From Erysipelotrichaceae bacterium (GTDB lineage: Bacteria > Bacillota_I > Bacilli_A > Erysipelotrichales > Erysipelotrichaceae): DNA of 7,305 bases. The DNA lies in the NCBI GenBank assembly GCA_003446295.1, contig DMBB01000049.1:1-7305 (forward strand), read 5' to 3'. The position numbers were made by a program, and so were the translations under genes. How positions within the stretch are numbered: the first letter of the stretch is position 1; every line of letters starts with the position of its first letter. The notes beneath the pieces are model-generated. The model made no database searches and was not told where the DNA came from. It saw nothing but the letters and a program-made list of their open reading frames with translations. Below, piece by piece: positions 1 through 6,363 of the stretch.

Positions 1-890
1 GATCTCCTGAACTGATGACAAGTGTACTGGATCAGATCCAGAAGATGTCAGACAACCATTCCGATATCACCGGTCTGAAAACAGGCTTCCGTGATCTGGA
101 TCATGTGACTCACGGTCTTCAGAGGGGTGACCTGATCATTCTGGCTGCACGTCCTTCCATGGGCAAGACAGCTGTTGCGCTGAACCTGGCACTGAATGTC
201 GCTTTATACCAGCCCAAGCAGGCAGTAGCTATCTTCTCGCTGGAAATGGCTGCCGAACAGCTGGCAATGAGACTTCTGAGCGCCCGCAGCAGAGTTGCCG
301 GCGATAAGCTGAAGACAGGATATCTGACGAATGAAGAATGGAACCGGGTGAATGAAGCAGCGGGTGAGCTGAAGATGCTCAAGCTGTATGTGGATGATAC
401 GCCGGGCGTAAAAACATCTGATATTTTCAGCAAGTGCCGCCGTCTGCAGGCGGAACAAGGACTGTCATTGGTGCTGATCGACTATATTCAGCTCATCACA
501 GGCAATTCCGGCGGCAGAGGCGAAGTGAACAGACAGCAGGAAGTGTCCGAGATCTCACGTAATCTGAAGGCACTTGCGCGTGAACTGGGCATTCCGGTCA
601 TTGCGCTTTCCCAGCTGAGCCGTACAGTTGAACAGCGTGAGAACAAGCATCCGCAGCTTTCCGACCTGCGTGAATCAGGTGCGATCGAGCAGGATGCGGA
701 TATCGTCATGATGCTGTACAGAGAGTCATACTACAACCAGGAAATGAAGGACAACCTTGATCCGGATGCCAGTGAACCGCTCGAGATCAACATTGCCAAA
801 CACAGAAACGGTGCGACAAGAAGGATCAATGTTGCGTTTGAAGCATCGACCAACGCACTGATGAATATCGAACTCACAAAAGAACCCTGA
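1..890 (+). CDS. dnaB: Replicative DNA helicase DnaB (DnaC in Bacillus), C-terminal part, 5' end cut by window
   Basis: This is the hexameric 5'-3' replicative helicase that unwinds DNA ahead of the replisome. The reading frame is open back to base 3, so the gene is truncated by the window edge and not by mutation; roughly 150 N-terminal residues (the DnaG-interacting domain) are missing compared with the usual ~450. Numbering from the first Met in frame (base 15), the RecA-like domain shows Walker A ARPSMGKT (45-52), the catalytic Glu in SLEM (Glu77), Walker B LVLIDYIQL (152-160, Asp156), the QLSR motif and RESGAIEQDAD segment, and the arginine-finger region KHRNG (Arg264). The protein ends normally shortly after, as in Bacillus DnaC. 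The stop lies 15 bases before the M23 gene, so the two are probably cotranscribed. The family call is essentially certain; the Met at base 15 is internal and is not the start. Confidence 0.97.
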   Translation, partial: SPELMTSVLDQIQKMSDNHSDITGLKTGFRDLDHVTHGLQRGDLIILAARPSMGKTAVALNLALNVALYQPKQAVAIFSLEMAAEQLAMRLLSARSRVAGDKLKTGYLTNEEWNRVNEAAGELKMLKLYVDDTPGVKTSDIFSKCRRLQAEQGLSLVLIDYIQLITGNSGGRGEVNRQQEVSEISRNLKALARELGIPVIALSQLSRTVEQRENKHPQLSDLRESGAIEQDADIVMMLYRESYYNQEMKDNLDPDASEPLEINIAKHRNGATRRINVAFEASTNALMNIELTKEP

Positions 891-905
891 TGGAGAAATA
901 AAGGT

Positions 906-2420
906 ATGAAACGATTACTGACAATACTGGGATGCTTAGCTGCAGCAGCGCTGATCGTTTTCGGCATACCTTATTTTACCGGTGAGGGAGAAAACACATA
1001 TGCGCAGATCGGCGAAAAGGAACGCAGCCTGATCTCACAGAACTCTGCAGCCGGAACAACGCTTCACGAGATATGCAGGATCTATGACAGCGGAAAACTG
1101 ATCGGTGTCCTGAGTTCAAGGCAGGCCCTGGATGCCTTCCTGAAGGATGTTTATAAAACGGATTATGAGGCACGCTTCCCGGGTTCTGATATCAGCCTCA
1201 GCAATGATGTCTTTCTCGCATCTGAGCAGAGTTACTTCAATTACGAGAACATTGACAGCAAGATCTTCGATTATCTGACCAGAAATGATCTGTTTACCGT
1301 TCGTACGACTGCTGTTGAATTCTCGGATGAGCATGGCGTTTATGCACAGATCTATGTCAGCGACCAGCAGATCTATGAAAAAGCGATGGAAACGTATCTT
1401 TCATACTTTGTTGATACGGATTCGCTCAGGCTGCTGAGAAGCGGGCAGTCCGTACCGGAACTGAAAACATACGGAAGCCACGCCGTGGGCATTACGGTGA
1501 ACCAGAATGTCGAGATCAAGGAAGATTATGCAAAAGCTGATGAGATCATGACAGACGAAGCGGAAGTCCTGGAATATATCGAGTACAGCGGACATACCGA
1601 CAAGGAATACTATACTGTGCAGAAATACGATACTGTTGCGGGTGTGGGATCCAAGAACGGCGGTCTTTCCGCTACACAGATCATGAACATCAACCGTGAC
1701 AAGATCAGCAGCACCGATCAGGTACTGAGTGAAGGGGAACAGCTGTGCGTTACATATTTTGATCCGATCTTTGACGTCACCGTAACGATGGAACGGATGA
1801 AAAAGGAAGAGATCTATCCGGAAACGATCTACAGCGAGGACCCGACGCTGCGTGAAGGCAAAACAGCCTTATTGACAAAAGGCATCAGCGGTTCCAAAAA
1901 CTCCTTATATTCCGAAAAATGGATCAACGGTGTTCTGGTTTCAGGTACGCTGATCAGCAGCGTTGATACACTGCAGGCTGTTGATGAAGTGATCGGTGTC
2001 GGCACGCTTGTCATACCCGGCGTCGGTACGGGAACATACAGATGGCCTGTTGAAAACGTCATCATTTCATGTTACTGGGGCTGTTACTGGGGTCATGAAG
2101 CGATCGATATTCAGAACGCCTATAACAAGTGGGATAAGATCTATGCGGCTGACAGAGGCACTGTCATTGAGAATGCCTACAACTATATCAGCGGCAACTA
2201 TGTAGTCATTGATCATGGTGACGGCTACACATCATACTACGGTCATATGATCGCACCGAGCCCGATCGCTGTCGGGGCGGTGGTTGATAAAGGTGACTAC
2301 ATCGGAGACATCGGCATGACGGGAAGGGCGACCGGACCGCATGTTCATTTCTACATCGCATACAATGGAACCAAGCTGAATCCATGCAACGGGTTCCTGG
2401 ACTGTTCGGGGATGCACTGA
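906..2420 (+). CDS. Membrane-anchored LysM-G5-M23 peptidoglycan endopeptidase
   Basis: A 504-residue exported protein predicted to cleave peptide cross-bridges in the cell wall. Residues 4-23 form a hydrophobic N-terminal segment without a clear cleavage site, so it may stay membrane-tethered. Residues about 30-230 are an extracytoplasmic region I do not recognise. A LysM-like module (about 235-285, starting YYTVQKYDTV) is followed by a G5-like domain (about 288-367) and the M23 (LytM/lysostaphin-type) catalytic domain (about 380-492). Zinc ligands are His397 and Asp401 (HEAID) and His481; His447 (YYGHM) and His479 (HVH) fit the catalytic histidines, so all key residues are present. Four exported cysteines (389, 393, 494, 500) could form disulfides. 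GGAGA (892-896) lies 9 bases before the ATG. The stop overlaps the walJ start by one base (TGATG), implying translational coupling. Its position, where walRKHI often lie, is unusual. The catalytic call is firm; the LysM and G5 boundaries are less certain. Confidence 0.93.
   Translation: MKRLLTILGCLAAAALIVFGIPYFTGEGENTYAQIGEKERSLISQNSAAGTTLHEICRIYDSGKLIGVLSSRQALDAFLKDVYKTDYEARFPGSDISLSNDVFLASEQSYFNYENIDSKIFDYLTRNDLFTVRTTAVEFSDEHGVYAQIYVSDQQIYEKAMETYLSYFVDTDSLRLLRSGQSVPELKTYGSHAVGITVNQNVEIKEDYAKADEIMTDEAEVLEYIEYSGHTDKEYYTVQKYDTVAGVGSKNGGLSATQIMNINRDKISSTDQVLSEGEQLCVTYFDPIFDVTVTMERMKKEEIYPETIYSEDPTLREGKTALLTKGISGSKNSLYSEKWINGVLVSGTLISSVDTLQAVDEVIGVGTLVIPGVGTGTYRWPVENVIISCYWGCYWGHEAIDIQNAYNKWDKIYAADRGTVIENAYNYISGNYVVIDHGDGYTSYYGHMIAPSPIAVGAVVDKGDYIGDIGMTGRATGPHVHFYIAYNGTKLNPCNGFLDCSGMH
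2070..2093 (+). repeat. 12-base tandem duplication in the M23 active-site region
   Basis: TGTTACTGGGGC (2070-2081) is followed directly by TGTTACTGGGGT (2082-2093), identical but for the last base. It encodes CYWGCYWG (residues 389-396) immediately before the zinc ligand His397. The unit is a multiple of three, so the frame is kept. Confidence 0.9.
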
Positions 2421-3226
2421 TGAAATTTGCACTGCTTGCAAGCGGATCAAAAGGGAACTGTTTCCTGTACAAGGATGAAAACACAAGCCTGATGATCGAC
2501 TGCGGAACAACAAGAAAATATCTGACAGGCTGCTTTGCACAGCTGAAGTTCAATCCGGCTGATCTGGATGCAGTACTTATCACACATGACCACACGGATC
2601 ATATTGCGCAGATCAAAATGTTCAGTGACCACGAGATCTATTCTCCGGTAGAACTGGCAGGCATCAGTACGCACCGGGTGAAGCCGATGCAGAAATTCCA
2701 GATCGAGCATGTAACTGTTACACCGCTGGCACTGTCGCATGATGCAGGGCCTACGGTAGGCTATATTCTGGAGACCTGGGAGAGCAAACTTGTATACATT
2801 ACAGACACCGGCTATCTGAAGGAGGAATACATTCCTCTGATAACCGGCGCTGATATTTATATTCTTGAAAGCAATCATGATGTAGAGATGCTGATGGCAA
2901 CGCACAGACCGCAGTTCCTGAAAGCGCGTATCTTTTCGGATACCGGGCATCTGTGCAATGAAGACTGTGCTTCCATTCTGGAGCGTGCAGTTACGCCGAA
3001 AACAAAGATGGTGGTCCTTGCCCACCTCTCACAGGAAGCCAATGAACGCAGTCTTGCGCTCAGTGTTGCGGCAGAACGTCTCCGCCGGTACGGCAGAGTC
3101 AGAAAAGATCTTGTGATCTGTGCGGCAGGACAATATGAGATCATACGGGGAGGTGACCGGAATGAAAAAACTGATCCTGGCAGTGTTAGCTGTATTGCTG
3201 GGGTGGAACGGATGGCTGACTTATAA
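2420..3226 (+). CDS. walJ: WalJ/YycJ-type metallo-beta-lactamase-fold hydrolase (5'-3' exonuclease family)
   Basis: A 268-residue cytoplasmic metallo-beta-lactamase-fold protein of the YycJ/VicX/WalJ family. Characterised members are 5'-3' DNA exonucleases, linked to mismatch repair and to coordination of division with replication. The N-terminus MKFALLASGSKGNC is the family signature. Metal ligands are visible as HDHTDH (His56, His58, Asp60, His61), SHD (His107), ITDTG (Asp129) and LAHLS (His202). The length matches the ~264 residues of Bacillus YycJ. An upstream in-frame ATG at 2384 exists, but the start at 2420 begins the conserved N-terminus, follows GGGG (2408-2411) by 8 bases and overlaps the M23 stop by one base. 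The last ~21 residues are encoded inside the first 65 bases of the next gene in another frame; these tail residues do not look like conserved family sequence and may be a recent extension. It is followed by htrA-like and rlmH, as in Bacillus. Confidence 0.93.
   Translation: MKFALLASGSKGNCFLYKDENTSLMIDCGTTRKYLTGCFAQLKFNPADLDAVLITHDHTDHIAQIKMFSDHEIYSPVELAGISTHRVKPMQKFQIEHVTVTPLALSHDAGPTVGYILETWESKLVYITDTGYLKEEYIPLITGADIYILESNHDVEMLMATHRPQFLKARIFSDTGHLCNEDCASILERAVTPKTKMVVLAHLSQEANERSLALSVAAERLRRYGRVRKDLVICAAGQYEIIRGGDRNEKTDPGSVSCIAGVERMADL
3147..3156 (+). promoter_or_regulatory. Strong Shine-Dalgarno of the HtrA-like gene, inside walJ
   Basis: GGGGAGGTGA lies 5 bases before the ATG at 3162 (8 bases from the GGAGG core). 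It decides the start: the frame is also open from a GTG at 3120, but that would add 14 non-membrane residues in front of a typical MKKL signal-anchor and has no comparable ribosome binding site. The site lies in the 3' coding part of walJ. Confidence 0.85.
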
Positions 3227-4247
3227 GCTGCTGGAAGAGAACGAGCCGGAAGGCGAGGCACCTGAAACAGTCAACGGAACGACCTACATCAATCATACGG
3301 TCAACAGTTATGCGACCGATGTAACGGCCATCGCTTCCGGTGCACAGCCCGGTCTTGTTTCCGTGACCTCCTATCTGGAAACAGAACGCGTCAGAACCAT
3401 AACAGGCATCATTTACGAAAGCGCAAACGATCATTGCGATATTCTGACCAATGCAAGGATCCTTGAGGATGATGTCAGCGTTACCGTGCGTTTCGATAAC
3501 GGCATTGAGCTCGATGCGATCGTGCTTGGCAGTGACAGCAGATCTGATATTGCGCTGCTGAGAACATATCCCGAGTTTATTGCGGAGCCCATGAAATTCA
3601 CGGATTCGGACAAGGTCAATCAGGGTGAATACATGGTGGCGGTCGGCTCCAGAAGAGCTGACACCCAGCATAATACAGTCAGCTTCGGCGTCGTTTCCCA
3701 GCCGGGTTACATGAACCGTCCGGGTGATGAGACGACTCCTCCGTGGATCCTGAGCGTTATCGAATCGGATGCGTCCATCAATCTGACAAACACGGGCGGT
3801 CCTTTGCTGAACCTGAGCGGAGAGATCGCAGCAGTCCTGTCCCAGACATTGACAACAGCTGCTTCGACGACAGGCATGTCGTACGGCGTTACTGCCAACG
3901 AGATCCAGCTGATCGTCAAGGATATCTATGAAAGCGGGTATGCCACCAGGGCATATCTTGGCGTTATCGGCATTGATGTCGCTGATATGGAGCTGTATCA
4001 GAAGAGTGCTCTGAATCTGTCGCTTGATCAGATAACAGGGGTATATATTCATTATGTAGCACCGGATTCTCCTGCTGAAGCAGCCGGTGTCGCTGTGGGT
4101 GACATCCTGACAGGCATCGGTGAACATGAGATCAGCAATCGTGCGGATCTGATGCGCACACTGTATGATATGAATCCGGAAGACAGCACGACACTGACGA
4201 TCATACATGGACAGAATACGGTCGAGCTTCCGGCGGTAATGCGATGA
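3162..4247 (+). CDS. HtrA-like (trypsin fold, S1C) membrane protein with PDZ domain; catalytic His and Ser replaced, probable pseudoprotease
   Basis: A 361-residue protein at the position of htrA/yyxA in the wal operon. Residues 4-21 form an N-terminal signal-anchor, so the rest should be outside the membrane. The trypsin-like domain spans about 60-255 and the PDZ domain about 264-357, with YLGV (265-268) as the carboxylate-binding loop. The family fold is recognisable: SDIALL gives the catalytic Asp129, and DASINLTNTGGPLLN matches the active-site segment usually read DAAINPGNSGGPLLN. However, the nucleophile Ser is Thr211, and the catalytic His of TNxHV is Arg99 (ILTNARIL). With two of three triad residues changed, normal serine protease activity is unlikely, while fold and PDZ look intact and the frame is open. 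A role as scaffold, binding or regulatory protein is inference. The gene overlaps walJ by 65 bases and rlmH by 4. A His91 nearby does not align with the catalytic position. Confidence 0.9.
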   Translation: MKKLILAVLAVLLGWNGWLTYKLLEENEPEGEAPETVNGTTYINHTVNSYATDVTAIASGAQPGLVSVTSYLETERVRTITGIIYESANDHCDILTNARILEDDVSVTVRFDNGIELDAIVLGSDSRSDIALLRTYPEFIAEPMKFTDSDKVNQGEYMVAVGSRRADTQHNTVSFGVVSQPGYMNRPGDETTPPWILSVIESDASINLTNTGGPLLNLSGEIAAVLSQTLTTAASTTGMSYGVTANEIQLIVKDIYESGYATRAYLGVIGIDVADMELYQKSALNLSLDQITGVYIHYVAPDSPAEAAGVAVGDILTGIGEHEISNRADLMRTLYDMNPEDSTTLTIIHGQNTVELPAVMR

Positions 4248-4720
4248 TCAGGGTGATCGCATGCGGAAAGATGCGCGAGAAGTGGATGAAGGACGGAGCT
4301 TCCGAATATCTGAAACGGATCGGCGCATATGATAAAACAGAAGTGATCGAAGTGCAGGATGAAAAAGCACCTCAGAACAATTCTGCAGCAGATAACCGCA
4401 AAGTTATGGAGATCGAAGGGGAGCGCCTTCTGAAGGCAGTCCGCCCGAATGATTATGTGATCCTTCTGGATCTGGCCGGGGAAACATGCGATTCCGAAGG
4501 CCTTGCCCGCAGGATCACAGAACTTCAGACACACGGACAAAGCAGGATCACGTTCGTGATCGGCGGTTCGCTCGGCCTGAGTGATGCGGTCAAACAGAGA
4601 GCTGATTTCAGATGGAAACTCTCTGACAATACATTTCCCCATCAGCTTTGCAGGATCATCGTTCTGGAACAGGTCTACCGGGCATTCAAGATCATGAATC
4701 ATGAACCATACCACAAATAA
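4244..4720 (+). CDS. rlmH: 23S rRNA (pseudouridine1915-N3)-methyltransferase RlmH
   Basis: A 158-residue SPOUT-family methyltransferase (usual length ~159) that methylates pseudouridine 1915 in helix 69 of 23S rRNA using S-adenosylmethionine, acting as a homodimer on the assembled ribosome. The N-terminus MIRVIACGKM, the SAM-binding knot segment FVIGGSLGLSD (about 104-114), FPHQLCRIIVLEQVYRAF and the C-terminal PYHK are diagnostic. It is complete and unremarkable. The ATG overlaps the previous stop in an ATGA, with only a weak purine-rich site upstream (GGCGG), so translation is probably coupled to the HtrA-like gene. It is the last gene of the run: the TAA stop is immediately followed by the terminator hairpin. 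Confidence 0.98.
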   Translation: MIRVIACGKMREKWMKDGASEYLKRIGAYDKTEVIEVQDEKAPQNNSAADNRKVMEIEGERLLKAVRPNDYVILLDLAGETCDSEGLARRITELQTHGQSRITFVIGGSLGLSDAVKQRADFRWKLSDNTFPHQLCRIIVLEQVYRAFKIMNHEPYHK

Positions 4721-4750
4721 AGGATCGAAGCATCGATCCTGTTTTATTTT
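4721..4750. terminator. Intrinsic terminator of the dnaB-rlmH run, possibly bidirectional
   Basis: A perfect 8-bp inverted repeat AGGATCGA (4721-4728) and TCGATCCT (4733-4740) with loop AGCA is followed on the plus strand by GTTTTATTTT (4741-4750). It starts directly after the rlmH stop. On the minus strand the hairpin is followed by TTATTTG (4714-4720 reversed), a weaker T-rich tract. It could therefore also end the convergent lipoprotein transcript, whose stop lies at 4766. Confidence 0.88.
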
Positions 4751-4765
4751 GATCCTGAATTCTGC

Positions 4766-5266
4766 CTATTTCACACGAATGCTTTGAAGGATCATGTCTG
4801 CTGCAGAATGGTCACCCTCAGCAATCTGGTTCAATGCATAGACAGCAGGCTTTCCCGGTACGAATATCGCGAATGACCATTCCGGACTGCCGTCATAGTA
4901 ACCGACGATCACTTCCTTGTCATTGATCATTGTTTTTTCTTCGGTGAGTCCGGTGCCGCACACGCCGAATAAACCGGTTCCGACGGTAATGATACTGGCG
5001 GTTCCGTCTTTTACAATGATCTCTTTCGCCTGATCCGGCGTATTATCTTCCGTTGTATACGAAACTGGTATCTCAAATGTGATGGTATGCTCATCGCTCT
5101 CCAGTATCACTGTTTTTGTCTCAACAGGCGGAGCAGCAGAAATACCAGGAGATGGAGCTGATGACACAGCAGGGGAAGGTACTGGTTCCTGTACATCAGG
5201 CTGCGGCGTTTGTGAACAGCCGCCTGTCATCAGAGCAGCCAGCAGGATCAGCATCATTTTTTTCAT
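4766..5266 (-). CDS. Small putative lipoprotein of unknown function
   Basis: A 166-residue protein I do not recognise. It starts with a lipoprotein-like signal, MKKMMLILLAALMTGGC, with Cys17 as the candidate lipidated residue; the -3 to -1 residues (TGG) are a looser lipobox than usual. A Pro/Ser/Ala-rich linker follows (about 20-48), then a compact, probably beta-rich domain (about 50-166) ending in MILQSIRVK. The frame is open upstream to an ATG at 5290, but the start at 5266 gives the canonical signal sequence and lies 8 bases after a perfect AGGAGG. The stop of the DUF4349 gene is 24 bases upstream, so the two lipoproteins are probably one operon and may act together at the outer face of the membrane; that partnership is inference. 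It is convergent with rlmH. Confidence 0.82.
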   Translation of the reverse strand: MKKMMLILLAALMTGGCSQTPQPDVQEPVPSPAVSSAPSPGISAAPPVETKTVILESDEHTITFEIPVSYTTEDNTPDQAKEIIVKDGTASIITVGTGLFGVCGTGLTEEKTMINDKEVIVGYYDGSPEWSFAIFVPGKPAVYALNQIAEGDHSAADMILQSIRVK

Positions 5267-5274
5267 AAACGTGT

Positions 5275-5280
5275 CCTCCT
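5275..5280 (-). promoter_or_regulatory. Shine-Dalgarno deciding the start of the small lipoprotein gene
   Basis: On the minus strand a perfect AGGAGG lies 8 bases before the ATG at 5266. The longer reading frame starting at 5290 would place this site inside the coding sequence and would put eight polar residues in front of the signal peptide, so it is rejected. Confidence 0.85.
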
Positions 5281-5290
5281 GACCGGTCAC

Positions 5291-6265
5291 TCAGTGATCG
5301 CCGTCTGCCGCGCCGGCATCTTTGTTCTTTTTTCTGAACGGCATTGAGAAGCCCTTTGAGCCTGTGCGCGGATGCGCAGCACGCCAGCGTCTGAATGCAT
5401 AGTACAGGGCGGAGATGATCACGATGACAGGGAAGTATCTGATCAGTGTAAAGAGGACTGTCTCAACAAAGTTCTTTGTAATATCCCAGGAATCCTCAAA
5501 TGCGATCTTCAGTCTGTCAAGGAATGTGGCATCTTTCTTTGTGCCGGGTGAATACTGAATGACTTCATTGATGGAAATATTGACGGTGGAATAAGCCACA
5601 TCCATGTCCATATTGTCAATGACGCTGTTCAGCTGGTTCAGTCTGGTCTCAACATTGAGCAGTCTGTCTTCGATCGCAAGCATGTCTTCGATCGTTTCAG
5701 CCTTCGCCAGCATTTCCTGGAGGCGTGTCAGCTGGATCTTCAGCGCATCTGCTTCAATGGTATGGTCATTGTAGGCTTTCGTAATATCCGTCCGGTTGAT
5801 GGACTGATTGCGGACAGCTCCGAGAACAGAAGATCCGTTCATGAAGTCATGGAACTGACCGGAAGGTACACGGACCGTTACATACAGATAATGGCGGTTA
5901 TTGTTGTACGTGCTTTCATCAGAAGATGTAACGACGGCATTATATTTTGTCTCAAGTTCGGCAAGAGCTGTCATCGTGCCCTGATAGTCTGTCGTCTCAA
6001 CATTGATACTGCCTGTATAGACGATCTTTTCCTCGGTTTTGGCAATTGTTTCAGTACTTTTCTGTTCTGCAGACAGCGCTGCACTCGTCCCTGCAGCCTC
6101 GGCAGGCATATCCTCGGCTGCTTCTTCGTAAGCTGCCGGTTCGTAAGCGGCTGAAGTATTGTACGCTGCTTCGTAATCAGCCGCATAGGAATCTCCGCCG
6201 CCTTTTGCGTTCCCTCCGCAGCCTGCAAGCAGCAGCGGCAGTATGATCAGCAATGATTTTTTCAT
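5291..6265 (-). CDS. DUF4349 domain-containing membrane lipoprotein
   Basis: A 324-residue surface protein of unknown function. The signal peptide ends in a perfect lipobox LAGC (Cys16). A low-complexity tract rich in Tyr, Ala and Glu follows (about 26-58, with recurring AAY and YEAA units), probably a flexible tether. The DUF4349 region spans about 78-290 and contains YTGSINVETTDYQ, VTVRVPSGQFHDFM and a predicted coiled coil (about 170-217, with RLQEMLAKAETIEDMLAIED). One membrane helix (about 268-290) is followed by a short basic cytoplasmic tail (RRWRAAHPR and FRKKNK). The protein would therefore be anchored at both ends: lipid at the N-terminus, helix near the C-terminus. GGGGG (6274-6278) lies 8 bases before the ATG. 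It is the first gene of a two-gene unit with the small lipoprotein and is divergent from the DUF554 gene. Family assignment is good; the function of DUF4349 is not known. Confidence 0.92.
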   Translation of the reverse strand: MKKSLLIILPLLLAGCGGNAKGGGDSYAADYEAAYNTSAAYEPAAYEEAAEDMPAEAAGTSAALSAEQKSTETIAKTEEKIVYTGSINVETTDYQGTMTALAELETKYNAVVTSSDESTYNNNRHYLYVTVRVPSGQFHDFMNGSSVLGAVRNQSINRTDITKAYNDHTIEADALKIQLTRLQEMLAKAETIEDMLAIEDRLLNVETRLNQLNSVIDNMDMDVAYSTVNISINEVIQYSPGTKKDATFLDRLKIAFEDSWDITKNFVETVLFTLIRYFPVIVIISALYYAFRRWRAAHPRTGSKGFSMPFRKKNKDAGAADGDH

Positions 6266-6283
6266 AGGTTTATCCCCCTTCGC

Positions 6284-6289
6284 ACTATA
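6284..6289 (-). promoter_or_regulatory. Candidate extended -10 promoter of the DUF4349 operon
   Basis: On the minus strand TATAGT is preceded by TGT, matching an extended -10 (TGnTATAAT). It lies about 18 bases upstream of the DUF4349 start codon. No convincing -35 box is seen at 17 bases, which is compatible with an extended -10 promoter. The call is by eye only. Confidence 0.4.
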
Positions 6290-6311
6290 ACACAGCTTTC
6301 AATGCTCAGCA

Positions 6312-6341
6312 GTCACACTTTTACGGAAAAAAGAGTATGAT
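6312..6341 (+). promoter_or_regulatory. Candidate promoter of the DUF554 gene
   Basis: GTCACA (6312-6317, four of six matches to TTGACA) is followed after 18 bases by TATGAT (6336-6341, five of six matches to TATAAT). Transcription would start near 6348, leaving a leader of about 16 bases that includes the GAGGA site (6354-6358) before the ATG at 6364. If real, the ATGATG at 6337 is part of the promoter and not a start codon. Confidence 0.45.
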
Positions 6342-6353
6342 GTTACAGTCAGT

Positions 6354-6358
6354 GAGGA
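6354..6358 (+). promoter_or_regulatory. Shine-Dalgarno favouring the DUF554 start at 6364
   Basis: GAGGA lies 5 bases before the ATG at 6364. The alternative start at 6337 has only a weak GGA about 9 bases upstream. The protein from 6364 begins MGSIVNTLAV, like typical DUF554 proteins, which begin close to a (G)TIVNT motif. Confidence 0.6.
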
Positions 6359-6363
6359 TAGTT

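Noticed and set aside
906..941. Lipobox-like ILGC (Cys10) at the start of the M23 protein
   Set aside because: The Cys is only ten residues from the start and lies before the main hydrophobic stretch, so it does not fit a lipoprotein signal; an uncleaved anchor or ordinary signal peptide is more likely.
2384..2419. Upstream in-frame ATG for walJ
   Set aside because: It would add 12 residues encoded inside the M23 gene before the conserved MKFALLASGSKGN start, and the start at 2420 has the coupled TGATG arrangement.
2447..3025. A 192-residue minus-strand open frame opposite walJ
   Set aside because: Antisense shadow of a strongly recognised family; no ribosome binding site or known motif.
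3186..4208. A 340-residue minus-strand open frame across the HtrA-like gene
   Set aside because: Its translation is rich in Cys, His, Arg and Ile with no domain or signal, it lacks a ribosome binding site, and it lies wholly antisense to a well-supported gene. It is a codon-bias shadow.
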